A stretch of DNA of 64,000 nt from contig NZ_WPCC01000008.1 of assembly GCF_009741925.1 (NCBI RefSeq), positions 1 through 64,000 of the forward strand, in the 5' to 3' direction. The translations under genes and the position numbers were made by a program. This document shows, one piece after another, positions 27,994 to 36,460 of the stretch (position 1 is its first letter; every line of letters starts with the position of its first letter). The DNA is from Natronomonas sp. CBA1123. GTDB lineage: Archaea; Halobacteriota; Halobacteria; Halobacteriales; Haloarculaceae. The notes under the pieces are model-generated. The model saw only the letters and a program-made list of their open reading frames with translations. It had not been told where the DNA came from and did no database searches.

Positions 27994-28796
27994 GCAGCGG
28001 CGCCCAATCCGGCGACGCCGAACCACCGGCCGAGCCGGTCGACGACGCCCGCAATTTCGACCCCGACGACGGCGTGTTGGTCGCGGACGGCCTCACCAAA
28101 CGTTTCGGTGGGCTGACCGCCGTCGACGACCTCTCCTTTGCGGTCGAAGAACAGGAGATACTCGGGTTCATCGGCCCGAACGGCGCCGGGAAGTCGACGA
28201 CGTTCAACTGCATCACCGGCCGCTACCCGCCGACGGATGGGACGGTGTACTACCGCGGTGAGGATGTCACCGGCCTCCCCGCCTACGAGATGGTCGGAAA
28301 AGGACTGGCGCGGACGTTCCAGGAGTTCCGGCCCTTCGAGGACCGAACCATCCTCGCGAACGTCCAGACGGCGCTGGTTCCCGACGAGCTGTTCTCGACG
28401 AGCGGCCTACGCGGGGAGACTCGCGCTGAGGCAATCAAACTGTGCGAACGGGTCGGCTTGGGCGATGAGATGCACCGGATGCCCGACGAACTCCCCCACG
28501 CGGGGATGCTCCGGTTGGAACTCGCCCGTGCGATGGCGACCGACCCCGACATGATGCTCATCGACGAACCCTTCGCGGGGTTGGCAGAGGGTGAAATCGG
28601 ACAGATTTCGAGTCTGCTGACCGAACTCCGCGAGGAGGGAACGACGCTCGTCGTCGTCGACCACAACATGCGCGGGTTGCTCGAACTCATCGACAGGGCC
28701 ATCGTCATCAACTTCGGCGAACTGCTCGCGGAGGGGACGCCCGAGGAAATCCGGGAGAACCCGGACGTCCAAGAGGCGTACCTCGGCAGCGAGTAG
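27990..28796 (+). CDS. ABC importer ATPase, LivG type
   Basis: This 268-residue ATP-binding subunit has Walker A GPNGAGKST (62-70), Walker B MMLIDEPFAG and the H-loop VVDHNM. The signature region is unusual: LPHAGMLRLELARA, where LivG normally has LS-G-Q--RLEIARA. The first about 28 residues are an acidic extension. LivF, the partner ATPase of Liv systems, is not found next to it or elsewhere in the window. The transporter may use a homodimer or a LivF encoded elsewhere. Confidence 0.88.
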   Translation: MSSGAQSGDAEPPAEPVDDARNFDPDDGVLVADGLTKRFGGLTAVDDLSFAVEEQEILGFIGPNGAGKSTTFNCITGRYPPTDGTVYYRGEDVTGLPAYEMVGKGLARTFQEFRPFEDRTILANVQTALVPDELFSTSGLRGETRAEAIKLCERVGLGDEMHRMPDELPHAGMLRLELARAMATDPDMMLIDEPFAGLAEGEIGQISSLLTELREEGTTLVVVDHNMRGLLELIDRAIVINFGELLAEGTPEEIRENPDVQEAYLGSE

Positions 28797-28935
28797 GGAA
28801 CTCCCCTTTCGATGAGCAATCGTAACTGAACAGCGACATTATATTTTCGGCGTTAACTCCAAAACCGAGGTTGGCAAACGCTGGTCAACCCTGTGGCAAC
28901 ACTTTAGCCCGTGGCCTCGCATGTCGAGACGTATC

Positions 28936-29727
28936 ATGAGTGACCCAGTACTCCTCGACATCGAGGAGGGTGTCGCGACGATAACGCTGAACCGACCCGA
29001 CAACCGCAACGCGCTCTCCGAGGAGATGTCCAACGCCATCGTCGACGCCGTCGACGAGGTCGAGGACTCCGACGAGGCCCGTTGTCTCGTCGTCACCGGC
29101 AAGGAGGGGACGTTCTGTGCCGGCGGCGACGTGAACTCCATGGTCGAGTTGATGAGTGGGACGGCCGAACTCCACGAGGCCGTCGAGGGCATCCAACACG
29201 ACACGAGTCGGGCCATCCAGCGCGTCGCGGAGTTCCACCTCCCGACCATCGCCAAAGTCGACGGGACGGCCTACGGCGCGGGCGCGAACCTCGCTATCGC
29301 CGCCGACGTGACGCTCGCCTCCGCCGACGCAAAAATTTCCTTCGGCTTCCGACAGGTCGGTCTCGCAATCGACACCGGCACGTCGTATCTCCTGCCGCGA
29401 CAGGTCGGCGCCAGCAAGGCGAAGGAACTCGTCTTCACCGGTGAACTGCTCGACGCCGAGGAAGCCGGCGAACTCGGCCTGTTCAACCACGTCTACGAGG
29501 AGGATTTCGAGGAGCAAGCCGAGGAGTTCATCGAACCCATCGCCACCGGTCCGACGGTCGCGCTCCGAACTTCGAAGAAACTCATCGAACAGGGGTTCAA
29601 CGCCAGTCTGAAAGACGCCCTCGACAACGAGGCCGCCGCCCAAGCGGCGGTCTTCGCGACCGACGACCACGTCGAGGGCGCAAACGCGTTCATGGAGGGC
29701 CGCAAACCCGAGTTCGAGGGCAAGTAA
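28936..29727 (+). CDS. Enoyl-CoA hydratase/isomerase
   Basis: This 263-residue crotonase-fold protein adds water to trans-2-enoyl-CoA, or works as an isomerase. It has TLNRPDNRNALSEEM, the oxyanion-hole segments TFCAGGDVNSM (about 58-68) and YGAGANLAIAADVTLAS, and ends with a helix set. One of the two glutamates of classical hydratases is not evident at DTGTSYLLPR, so the exact reaction is open. I start at ATG 28936, five residues inside the longest frame. It follows the importer operon after 139 bases with its own promoter-like sequence. Confidence 0.85.
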   Translation: MSDPVLLDIEEGVATITLNRPDNRNALSEEMSNAIVDAVDEVEDSDEARCLVVTGKEGTFCAGGDVNSMVELMSGTAELHEAVEGIQHDTSRAIQRVAEFHLPTIAKVDGTAYGAGANLAIAADVTLASADAKISFGFRQVGLAIDTGTSYLLPRQVGASKAKELVFTGELLDAEEAGELGLFNHVYEEDFEEQAEEFIEPIATGPTVALRTSKKLIEQGFNASLKDALDNEAAAQAAVFATDDHVEGANAFMEGRKPEFEGK

Positions 29728-29822
29728 CTGCTCGACAGGGAGTGTCTGTCATCCAGCAAGGAACTTAACACTGTTGTACCGTTTGGCAAATCTATTTTGC
29801 AACGGGAACCTATAGCTCGGAT

Positions 29823-30968
29823 ATGGCGTTCCAAGTTTCGGCCGAGCACGAAGCGATTCGCGAGGCCGTCCGCGAATTCGGACAAGAAGAAATCAAGCCC
29901 GTCGCCCGCGAGCACGACGAAAACGGGGAGTACCCCGAAGAACTCCGCCGGAAGGCGGCAGAACTCGACTTCGTCGCGCCGCACATCCCGATGGAGTACG
30001 ACGGCGCGGGGATGGACATGCTCTCTCGGTGTATCGTCACCGAGGAACTGTGGCGGGCCGACCCCGGCATCGGGTCGGCGGTGGGGTCGGCGGGCTTCGG
30101 CTCGTCGATGATTCTCGAATACGGCGACGAGTGGATGAAAGAGGAGTGGCTGCCGAAAATCGCCAACGGCGAGTCGGCGTCCTGTTCCTGTATCTCCGAA
30201 CCCGCCCACGGGTCGAACGTGGCGGGCATCGAGACGGTCGCCGAAGAGGACGGCGACGGCTACGTCCTCAACGGCAACAAGATGTGGATTACCAACGGCA
30301 CCGTCGCCGACGTGGCGGTCGTGATGACGAAAACCGCCCCCGACGCCGACCCGGCCCACCGTGGCATCACCGCCTTCCTCGTCCCCACCGACGACCCCGG
30401 ATTCAAGCCCTCGAAAATCGACAACAAACTCGGCATTCGCGCCTCTGACCTCGCCGAGGTCGTCATCGACGACGTGCGCGTCCCCGAGGAGAACATCATC
30501 GGCACGAAGAACGAGGGCTTCTACCAGTTGATGGACTTCTTCGCCTCCGGGCGGACGAGCGTCGCCTCTCAGGCCGTCGGCGCGGCACAGGGCGCACTCG
30601 ACGCGGCCGTCGACTACGCCAACGACCGCGAGCAGTTCGGCCAGAAAATCAAGGAGTTCCAGGCCATCGAACACAAAGTCGCCGAGATGGCGACCGACGT
30701 GGAGGCCGCCCGCTCGCTGACCTACCGTGCGGCCAGCCACGTCGAGGGCGACAAAGACGACACCGCCGTCCGACTGGCGTCGATGGCGAAGCTCTTCGCA
30801 TCCGAACACGCCGTCGATGTCGCCGACGAGGCGATTCAGGTACACGGCGGCGCGGGCTACGTCTCCGACCACCCCGTCGAGCGCATCTACCGCGACGCTC
30901 GTATCACGAAAATATACGAGGGCACCTCGGAAATCCAGAAAAACATCATCTCCGACCGCGTTCTATGA
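29823..30968 (+). CDS. Acyl-CoA dehydrogenase
   Basis: This 381-residue FAD enzyme is complete. It has CISEPAHGSNVAGIET, LNGNKMWITNG, the QVHGGAGYVSDHPVER helix and the ending KIYEGTSEIQKNIISDRVL, as expected for short/branched-chain acyl-CoA dehydrogenases. Electrons would pass to electron-transfer flavoprotein, not encoded here. The next gene overlaps by four bases. With the hydratase and importer it suggests a unit that takes up and oxidises a carboxylic-acid or amino-acid carbon source. Confidence 0.93.
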   Translation: MAFQVSAEHEAIREAVREFGQEEIKPVAREHDENGEYPEELRRKAAELDFVAPHIPMEYDGAGMDMLSRCIVTEELWRADPGIGSAVGSAGFGSSMILEYGDEWMKEEWLPKIANGESASCSCISEPAHGSNVAGIETVAEEDGDGYVLNGNKMWITNGTVADVAVVMTKTAPDADPAHRGITAFLVPTDDPGFKPSKIDNKLGIRASDLAEVVIDDVRVPEENIIGTKNEGFYQLMDFFASGRTSVASQAVGAAQGALDAAVDYANDREQFGQKIKEFQAIEHKVAEMATDVEAARSLTYRAASHVEGDKDDTAVRLASMAKLFASEHAVDVADEAIQVHGGAGYVSDHPVERIYRDARITKIYEGTSEIQKNIISDRVL

Positions 30969-31831
30969 CGGGGCCGGGACACGAGGAGTGGTCCGAGGCC
31001 CAACAGTCGACGACGGTCACCGTCGACGGCCACGACCTCGAAGTCGCCTACCGTGACGAGGGCCCCGAGGACGGCGACCCGCTCGTCTTCCTCCACGGCA
31101 TCCCGACGTGGTCGTTCCTGTGGCGTCACGTCGCCCCCGCTTTCGAGGACGACTACCGCGTCGTCGTCCCCGATATGCTGGGCTACGGTAACTCCGACGC
31201 CCACGACGGTTTCGACCGCTCGATTCGCGCTCAGGAGGCGATGGTCGGCGAACTGCTCGACGACCTCGGCCTCGGTGACGTGACGCTCGTCGCCCACGAC
31301 ATCGGCGGTGGCGTCGCGCTTCGATTCGCCGCCCACACCGACCGCGTGGAGCGCCTCGTCGCCTCGAACATCGTCTGCTACGATTCCTGGCCCGTCGAGT
31401 TCATCAGCAATCTCGGCCTGCCGGCGACGGCCGACCTCGACGACGAGGAGTTCGAAGCGAAACTCGATTTCGCCTTCGCGGAGGGTGCCTACGGCGACGC
31501 CGACCCCACCTTCGTCGAGGGGATGAAGGAACCGTGGCTCCGTGAGGGTGGCAAACGCGCCATCTCGCGGGCGGCGGTGGCGACCAACACCAACCACACG
31601 ACCGAAATCCCCTACGAAGACATCGACGCCGAACTGCTGTGTCTGTGGGCCGAAGACGACGTGATGCAGCCCATCGAGTACGGCGAACGGCTCGCCGACG
31701 AACTCGGTGGCGAGGTGTCGCGACTCCCGGAGGCGTTCCACTGGGTCGTCGAGGACGTTCCCGAGGCGTATCGAGCGGAACTCCGGTCGTTCCTGACCGA
31801 AAACCCCAGTAGCCCGGGCGATGGGGCGTGA
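30965..31831 (+). CDS. Alpha/beta hydrolase, haloalkane-dehalogenase-like
   Basis: This 288-residue alpha/beta hydrolase has the oxyanion motif FLHGIPTWSFLWRHV (about 42-56). The nucleophile elbow is AHDIGGG, so the nucleophile is Asp, as in haloalkane dehalogenases and epoxide hydrolases rather than serine esterases. A final His lies in EAFHWVVED. It overlaps the acyl-CoA dehydrogenase gene by four bases, and the regulator gene overlaps its end. Possible substrates are halogenated or epoxidised acids; a true dehalogenase would also need halide-binding Trp residues, one of which is present in PTWSFLW. Confidence 0.8.
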   Translation: MTGPGHEEWSEAQQSTTVTVDGHDLEVAYRDEGPEDGDPLVFLHGIPTWSFLWRHVAPAFEDDYRVVVPDMLGYGNSDAHDGFDRSIRAQEAMVGELLDDLGLGDVTLVAHDIGGGVALRFAAHTDRVERLVASNIVCYDSWPVEFISNLGLPATADLDDEEFEAKLDFAFAEGAYGDADPTFVEGMKEPWLREGGKRAISRAAVATNTNHTTEIPYEDIDAELLCLWAEDDVMQPIEYGERLADELGGEVSRLPEAFHWVVEDVPEAYRAELRSFLTENPSSPGDGA

Positions 31832-31833
31832 GT

Positions 31834-32352
31834 ATGGAGCGCACATCGCCCGATTGGGAGTTCAAGGAACGCGACGTGTTGGTGCTTCGGGAGCTCTCGC
31901 GGGACCCACAGCTGTCCTCGCGGGACCTCGCGCGCATTCTCGACGAGAAGTACGGCATCGACGTCTCGCACGTCACCGTCTCGGAGTCGATTCGGGGGAT
32001 GCGCGAGGAGGGCGTCTTCCGTGAGGCCATCATCCCCAACGAGGAGTACTTCCACTTCGCGCTGTTCGAGTTCAAGTTCAACCCCGAGAACTTCGCCGAG
32101 GAGTGGCGGTCGGCCATGGAGTTCATCCGCGACTCGCCGAACACGCTGTTTTACTTCCTCTCGGACGGGGAGTACCAGTGGAAGTCGGTTATGATGTTCC
32201 CGACCAGGGACGCCCAATCGCAGTGGATTCACGAGTTCTACAAGCGACACGGCGAGGCCGTCCACAACCTCCGCAACTCCGTCGTGACGAACGTGTTGAA
32301 GTTCCGCACCGACCCCGAGATACTCGAGAGCCTCCACGACGCCGACCGGTAG
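31834..32352 (+). CDS. Winged-helix transcriptional regulator (Lrp-like N-terminus)
   Basis: This 172-residue protein opens MERTSPDWEFKERDVLVLRE. A helix-turn-helix follows: LSSRDLARILDEKYG, then VSHVTVSESIRGMREEGV. The C-terminal half is alpha/beta and could be a ligand-sensing domain. A GTG at 31828 overlaps the preceding stop and could add two residues. As the last regulator-type gene of the acyl-CoA operon, it probably controls that operon or the importer upstream. Confidence 0.75.
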   Translation: MERTSPDWEFKERDVLVLRELSRDPQLSSRDLARILDEKYGIDVSHVTVSESIRGMREEGVFREAIIPNEEYFHFALFEFKFNPENFAEEWRSAMEFIRDSPNTLFYFLSDGEYQWKSVMMFPTRDAQSQWIHEFYKRHGEAVHNLRNSVVTNVLKFRTDPEILESLHDADR

Positions 32353-32356
32353 TCCG

Positions 32357-32536
32357 ATGGACGACGACCCGTTCAGAATCGTCGGCCTCGTCGTCGCAGC
32401 CTTTGCCGTCGTCTTCGTCGCTATCCTGCTGTTGGTGCAGTTCGGCGGCAATGCCAGCGGCGTCGTGACGCTGCCGGCGTTTCTCGCGGTGCCGGTCGTC
32501 GCCGTCGGTATTTACTTGCTGGTCAAAAACCGATAG
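32357..32536 (+). CDS. Small two-helix membrane protein
   Basis: ATG 32357 to TAG 32536 encodes 59 residues: MDDDPFRIVGL, then two hydrophobic helices (about 8-30 and 37-56) split by FGGNASG, ending VKNR. It starts four bases after the regulator stop, which supports translation with it. There is no recognisable family. It converges with the DoxX gene, four bases apart. Confidence 0.6.
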   Translation: MDDDPFRIVGLVVAAFAVVFVAILLLVQFGGNASGVVTLPAFLAVPVVAVGIYLLVKNR

Positions 32537-32539
32537 TCC

Positions 32540-33094
32540 CTAGCCGAGGATGTACGCCATCCACGGGTAGCGCTCGATGAGCGGTTGGCCGTCGACTTCG
32601 TACTGCTCGATGTAGGCGTCGAGGCCGAGAATTCGGCCGGCGCCGAAGGCGGCCACCGACAGGAAGACGAGCATGTACGCGAAGTCGCCGTTGATGTAGC
32701 CGTGACTGATGTCCCAGTTGCCGAGATAGAACATCAGCATCAACACCGCGCCCCAGAACGCCGCCAGCCGCGTCAGGCCGCCGACGATGAGTCCCAGCCC
32801 GATGAGGACCTCGCCCCACGGGACGGCGATGTTCGCGAACTCGACGAGCGCCGGGGTGTTGCCCATGGCAACGAACAGGTCCGCGACGGGGCTGCCGTTC
32901 GCCGGCGGCGCGTTCTGGAGATAGCCCGCGGCGTTGAAATCCCCCGCGAGAACCTTACTGGCGCCGCTCTGGAGGAACGCCACTCCCATCATCAATCGGA
33001 GTGCGAGAATGAACCAGACGCTGAGCGTGTGGAGCCGTCCCTCCGCGGTGAACCCAGCTATTGTGCTTCGAAGTTGTACTTCTTGTGATACCAT
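32540..33094 (-). CDS. DoxX-family membrane protein
   Basis: This 184-residue protein has four membrane helices. The DoxX signature is RLMMGVAFLQSGASKVLAGD, followed by WGEVLIGLGLIVGGLTRLAA. Related proteins are subunits of thiosulfate:quinone oxidoreductase or partners in redox-stress systems; which one applies here is not clear. A TATA box TTAAATATT (33122-33130, read on the reverse strand) and an inverted repeat at 33107-33120 precede the ATG, so its expression is probably repressed by a dedicated regulator. Confidence 0.85.
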   Translation of the reverse strand: MVSQEVQLRSTIAGFTAEGRLHTLSVWFILALRLMMGVAFLQSGASKVLAGDFNAAGYLQNAPPANGSPVADLFVAMGNTPALVEFANIAVPWGEVLIGLGLIVGGLTRLAAFWGAVLMLMFYLGNWDISHGYINGDFAYMLVFLSVAAFGAGRILGLDAYIEQYEVDGQPLIERYPWMAYILG

Positions 33095-33106
33095 ACTAAT
33101 CAGGTT

Positions 33107-33120
33107 TCAGACGCATCTGA
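33107..33120. promoter_or_regulatory. Inverted repeat between TATA box and start of the DoxX gene
   Basis: TCAGACGCATCTGA pairs at 12 of its 14 positions (five-base arms TCAGA/TCTGA). It starts directly after the reverse-strand TATA box and ends 12 bases before the ATG at 33094. A protein bound here would cover the transcript start, the classic position for a repressor. Confidence 0.45.
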
Positions 33121-33292
33121 GTTAAATATTGGTGCGATTGTTGCCTCTTTTTCCCCTGTCGCCGAGAAAAGTAGCAGCTAAATTGTACTTTTTGACGGTG
33201 GTTGGTCGGAACTGTACGCGTTCGATTGAAGAACGGGAAGCTTCCACCGGAGAGTGTGTGGGCTTTTCACCCCACCGACCCTACGGCCGGCA

Positions 33293-34067
33293 ATGGCTCC
33301 ACTCGATAGTTCGTCGGGTCCAATCGATGCGGTCGCCGGTCGGATTCCGTCGCCCGTACTTGCCGTCCTCACCGCCCTCCTCCTCGCTGGTTTGGGCCTC
33401 GGTGGTGGAAGTCTCATCGGGCTCGCCGTCGCGGAGGCGCTCGGCTCAGCCGGCATCGACCTCCCGCTGCTCGCGTCGACGGTCCTCTCGACGGTGTTGT
33501 TACAAGGGCTCACGTTCTTCGGCCTCTCGGCGGTGTATCTCCGGTATCGTGGTTTCGACCTCGAGTACGTCGGGGTCCGGACCCCGGACCTCGAAGGGTG
33601 GATTTACGTCGGCGCGGGGTACGTCCTCGCGTTCGTCACCGCCATCACGATGATTTTCGTCGTCGTGTTCCTGCTCGGGTTGACGCCCGCACAGAATCGG
33701 GCGGGTGAACTCGGTCAGCAGGACCCCCCCCCGAATCTTCCTCGTCCTCATCGTCCTCGCGTTCGTTCTCATCGGTCCCGGGGAGGAGTTGCTGTTCCGG
33801 GGTATCATCCAGAGCCGCCTTCGAGAGACGTTCTCGGCGCCCGTGGGTCTCGCCGTGGCGACGGCCATCTTCGCCGCCGCCCACGCGGGGTCGCTCAGCG
33901 GGCCCACCTCCGGCGTCGCGCTCACGATTACGCTGCTGTTCTTCCCCGGTCTCGTCTTCGCGATTACCTACGAGATGACCGACAACGTCGTCGTTCCGGC
34001 GATTATCCACGGGCTGTACAACGCGACGCTGTTCGCGTTGGCGTACGTCTCGACGGTCGCGGGGTGA
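33293..34067 (+). pseudogene. CPBP intramembrane metalloprotease, frameshifted in a run of nine C
   Basis: The first frame (MAPLDSSSGPIDAVAG on) has several membrane helices and ends in a run of nine C at 33724-33732. The following part, in another frame, carries the catalytic motifs EELLFRG, FAAAHAG and HGLYN of the CAAX/bacteriocin-processing (CPBP) protease family. With eight C the reading continues D-P-P-R-I-F-L-V-L and gives a 257-residue protein. A homopolymer sequencing error is the simplest explanation. These proteases cut membrane-bound substrates; the substrate here is unknown. Confidence 0.85.
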
Positions 34068-34070
34068 GGG

Positions 34071-34655
34071 TTACGGCGAACCCTCCAGCAGTTCATCGGC
34101 GGCCGCTCGGTCGCGGACGAGTCGCCTGTCGCGTTCCGCACAGGCCTCCAACAGCCGCACGACCGATGGAAGCGCCACCGGTCGGTAGTCGAGTAACTCC
34201 GCAGAGACGTTGACGCGCTTCTCGTCGGCTCGGACGAAGGGGTACTCCTCCGGATGGTTGTTGTGGTGATGGCCGTGGAGTACCCACCCATCCCACCACT
34301 CCGGCGTGTCCTCCGGCCGATGAGTACAGTAGAAGCGGTAGTCGCCGGCTTCGAGCACGCAGGCGGAGACGACCGGGTAGTCGACGTTCTCGGGGTCCAG
34401 TGCGGCGTCGTGGTTTCCGCGGACGAGGACGGCGGATTCCGACAGTCGACCGAGCCACTCGCCGGTCTTCTCGCCGTCCCGCATCGCCATCGCCACGTCG
34501 CCGAGGTGATACAGCGTGTCGTCGGGGTCGACGGTCTCGTGAAACCGCGAGAGCAGCACGTCGTGCATCTCGCCGACCGACGTGAACGGGCGGTCGCAGT
34601 AGCCGATGATGTTGTCGTGGTCGAAGTGGTGGTCGGAAATCAGATAGCGCGTCAT
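34071..34655 (-). CDS. Calcineurin-like metallophosphoesterase
   Basis: This 194-residue protein starts MTRYLISDHHFDHDNI. It has the dinuclear-metal motifs of the family in order: D-H (SDHHFDH), GD (YHLGDVAM), GNHD (VRGNHDAAL) and the final VLHGHHHNN. The ATG at 34655 places the first motif at the N-terminus as normal; the longer open frame upstream is not family-like. Relatives act as phosphodiesterases or phosphatases on nucleotides or nucleic acids. It overlaps neither neighbour and converges with the CPBP gene. Confidence 0.88.
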   Translation of the reverse strand: MTRYLISDHHFDHDNIIGYCDRPFTSVGEMHDVLLSRFHETVDPDDTLYHLGDVAMAMRDGEKTGEWLGRLSESAVLVRGNHDAALDPENVDYPVVSACVLEAGDYRFYCTHRPEDTPEWWDGWVLHGHHHNNHPEEYPFVRADEKRVNVSAELLDYRPVALPSVVRLLEACAERDRRLVRDRAAADELLEGSP

Positions 34656-34725
34656 CGAATCCCCCGCCGAGCGGTTCGACGCGGGGAAAATAAGCCTTCC
34701 TCGGGCGTGTGAATCGATACCGTGG

Positions 34726-35994
34726 TCAGGCCAGCGCCGAGCCGGCGCGGATGAGCGTCTCCTCCTCGAAGGCCGGACCGACGAGCTGGAGGCCGACCGG
34801 CCCCTCGTCGGTTTCACCAGCGGGAACGGAGATTGCGGGGAGGTTCGCGAGGTTGACGGGGACGGTGTTGGCGTCGGCGAGGTACATCTGGAGGGGGTCG
34901 TCGAGGCTCTCGCCCATCTCGAACGGCGGGACGGGCATCGTCGGTGATGCCAACACGTCGACGGTCTCGAAGGCCTCGTCGAAGTCCTGTTTCACCCACG
35001 CGCGGGCGTCCTGGGCCTGCTTGTAGTACTTGTCGTGATACCCTGCGGAGAGGGCGTAGGTTCCGAGCAGGATGCGGCGTTTGACCTCCTCGCCGAAGCC
35101 CTCTTCGCGAGCGTTGGCGAAGGATTCGTTCCAGTTGCCCTCGTAGCCCCCCGATTTCCCGTAGCGGACGCCGTCGAAGCGCGCGAGGTTCGAGGATGCT
35201 TCCGACATGGCGATGACGTAGTACGCCTGGACGGCGGTTTCGACGGACGGAAGCGACACTTCCTCGGTCGTCGCGCCCTGCCCGCGGAGGTCATCGAGTG
35301 CCGCCTCGAAGGTCTCCCGAACGCTCTCGTCGGCGCCCTCCAGCAGTTCGGTGGGAACGCCAATGGTGAGACCGTCGACGTCGCCGTCGGCGGCGTCGGC
35401 GTAGTTCGAGTTCGCACCTTCCTCGCGGGTCGTTCCGTCGTTGGGGTCGGGCCCGGCGATGGCGTCGAGCACTGTGGCGGCGTCCTCGACGGTCGGTGCC
35501 AGCGGACCGATTTGTTCAAGCGAGTTGGCGTAGGCGACGAGTCCGTAGCGAGAGACGAGGCCGTAGGTCGGCTTGATGCCGACGACGCCACAGAAGGCGG
35601 CGGGACAGCGGACCGACCCACCGGTGTCGGAGCCGAGTGCGGCGTCGGCCTCGCCCGCAGCGACGGCCGCGGCAGAGCCACCCGAGGACCCACCCGGAAC
35701 ACGGCCCTCGGCGGCGGGGTTTTCCGTCGCTCCGAACGCCGAGGTCTCGGTGGTCGTCCCCATCCCGAACTCGTCCATGTTGGCCTTGCCGACGATGGTC
35801 GCACCGGCGGCTTTCAGTCGCTCGACGACGGTGGCGTCGTACGGTGGCACGTAGTCGTCGAGCATCGACGAGCCACAGGTGGTGCGGACGCCCTCGGTGG
35901 AGATGTTGTCCTTGACGGCGACGGTGACGCCGTCGAGGGGGCCGTCGTCGGTCGGTTCGATGGTCGCTTCGGTGATGAACGCGTTGTAGCTCAT
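34726..35994 (-). CDS. gatA: Glutamyl-tRNA(Gln) amidotransferase subunit A
   Basis: This 422-residue amidase subunit has the Ser-cisSer-Lys triad: VAVKDN for Lys, and the Gly/Ser-rich core VPGGSSGGSAAAVA for the serines, followed by LGSDTGGSVRCPAAF. It releases ammonia from glutamine, which GatB uses to convert Glu-tRNA(Gln) (or Asp-tRNA(Asn)) to the amide. GatC is encoded just upstream with a four-base overlap. GatB is not in this window. It is slightly shorter than bacterial GatA at the C-terminus. Confidence 0.95.
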   Translation of the reverse strand: MSYNAFITEATIEPTDDGPLDGVTVAVKDNISTEGVRTTCGSSMLDDYVPPYDATVVERLKAAGATIVGKANMDEFGMGTTTETSAFGATENPAAEGRVPGGSSGGSAAAVAAGEADAALGSDTGGSVRCPAAFCGVVGIKPTYGLVSRYGLVAYANSLEQIGPLAPTVEDAATVLDAIAGPDPNDGTTREEGANSNYADAADGDVDGLTIGVPTELLEGADESVRETFEAALDDLRGQGATTEEVSLPSVETAVQAYYVIAMSEASSNLARFDGVRYGKSGGYEGNWNESFANAREEGFGEEVKRRILLGTYALSAGYHDKYYKQAQDARAWVKQDFDEAFETVDVLASPTMPVPPFEMGESLDDPLQMYLADANTVPVNLANLPAISVPAGETDEGPVGLQLVGPAFEEETLIRAGSALA

Positions 35995-36260
35995 GAGACC
36001 TTCGGCCCCTTGAAGTAGCCGTCCTCGGTCTCGGGAGCGTTCTCCAGCGCCTCCTCCTGTGAGAGGCTCTCTCGGACCTCGTCGGGTCGCATCACGTTCG
36101 CCAACTCGGCCTCGCGTTCGACTTCGGGCACGTCGTCGAGCGCCTCGAAGTACTCGAGGATGTCGCCGAACTGCTCGACGAACAGTTCGACTTCCTCGTC
36201 GTCGAGGTCGACCCGGGCCAGCGAAGCGACGTGGCGGACCTCCTCGTCGTCGACAGTCAT
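35991..36260 (-). CDS. gatC: Glutamyl-tRNA(Gln) amidotransferase subunit C
   Basis: This 89-residue protein wraps between GatA and GatB. It has the family pattern VRHVASLARVDLDDEEVELF near the N-terminus and ends DGYFKGPKVS, the normal GatC tail. The ATG at 36260 gives the expected N-terminus; upstream residues in the open frame are not family-like. It is first in the gatCA operon and diverges from the tfb gene across 200 bases. Confidence 0.92.
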   Translation of the reverse strand: MTVDDEEVRHVASLARVDLDDEEVELFVEQFGDILEYFEALDDVPEVEREAELANVMRPDEVRESLSQEEALENAPETEDGYFKGPKVS

Positions 36261-36391
36261 GTTCCCGAGTGGGCGTGGGATGTCACTAAGGGTTTCGAAT
36301 GGTTCGCTCCCCGCACTCGCCGTGGCGACTGTCACAAGTGGGGGCGACGAAATCCCTAAAACCTCCGGAGAGACCGCCCGTGGCCCAAATG

Positions 36392-36397
36392 TTTAAG
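36392..36397 (+). promoter_or_regulatory. TATA box of the tfb gene
   Basis: TTTAAG lies 64 bases before the ATG at 36461. With the usual 25-27 base spacing, transcription would begin near 36420 and leave a leader of about 40 bases. Confidence 0.45.
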
Positions 36398-36433
36398 TTG
36401 TAGGCGCAGCAACACAATGTACGGCCGGTTCTT

Positions 36434-36447
36434 TCAGCAACTGCTGA
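36434..36447 (+). promoter_or_regulatory. Small inverted repeat in the tfb leader
   Basis: TCAGCA-AC-TGCTGA has six-base perfect arms with a two-base loop, 13 bases before the start codon. It could be a protein site or a weak RNA hairpin over the ribosome-binding region. A two-base loop disfavours a stable RNA hairpin, so a DNA site is more likely. Confidence 0.3.
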
Positions 36448-36460
36448 CTTCACACCCAAA

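Noticed and set aside
26089-28026. 645-residue reverse open frame over the two permease genes
   Set aside because: Composition is Arg/Glu/Asp-rich without motifs, and the Liv operon on the plus strand is complete.
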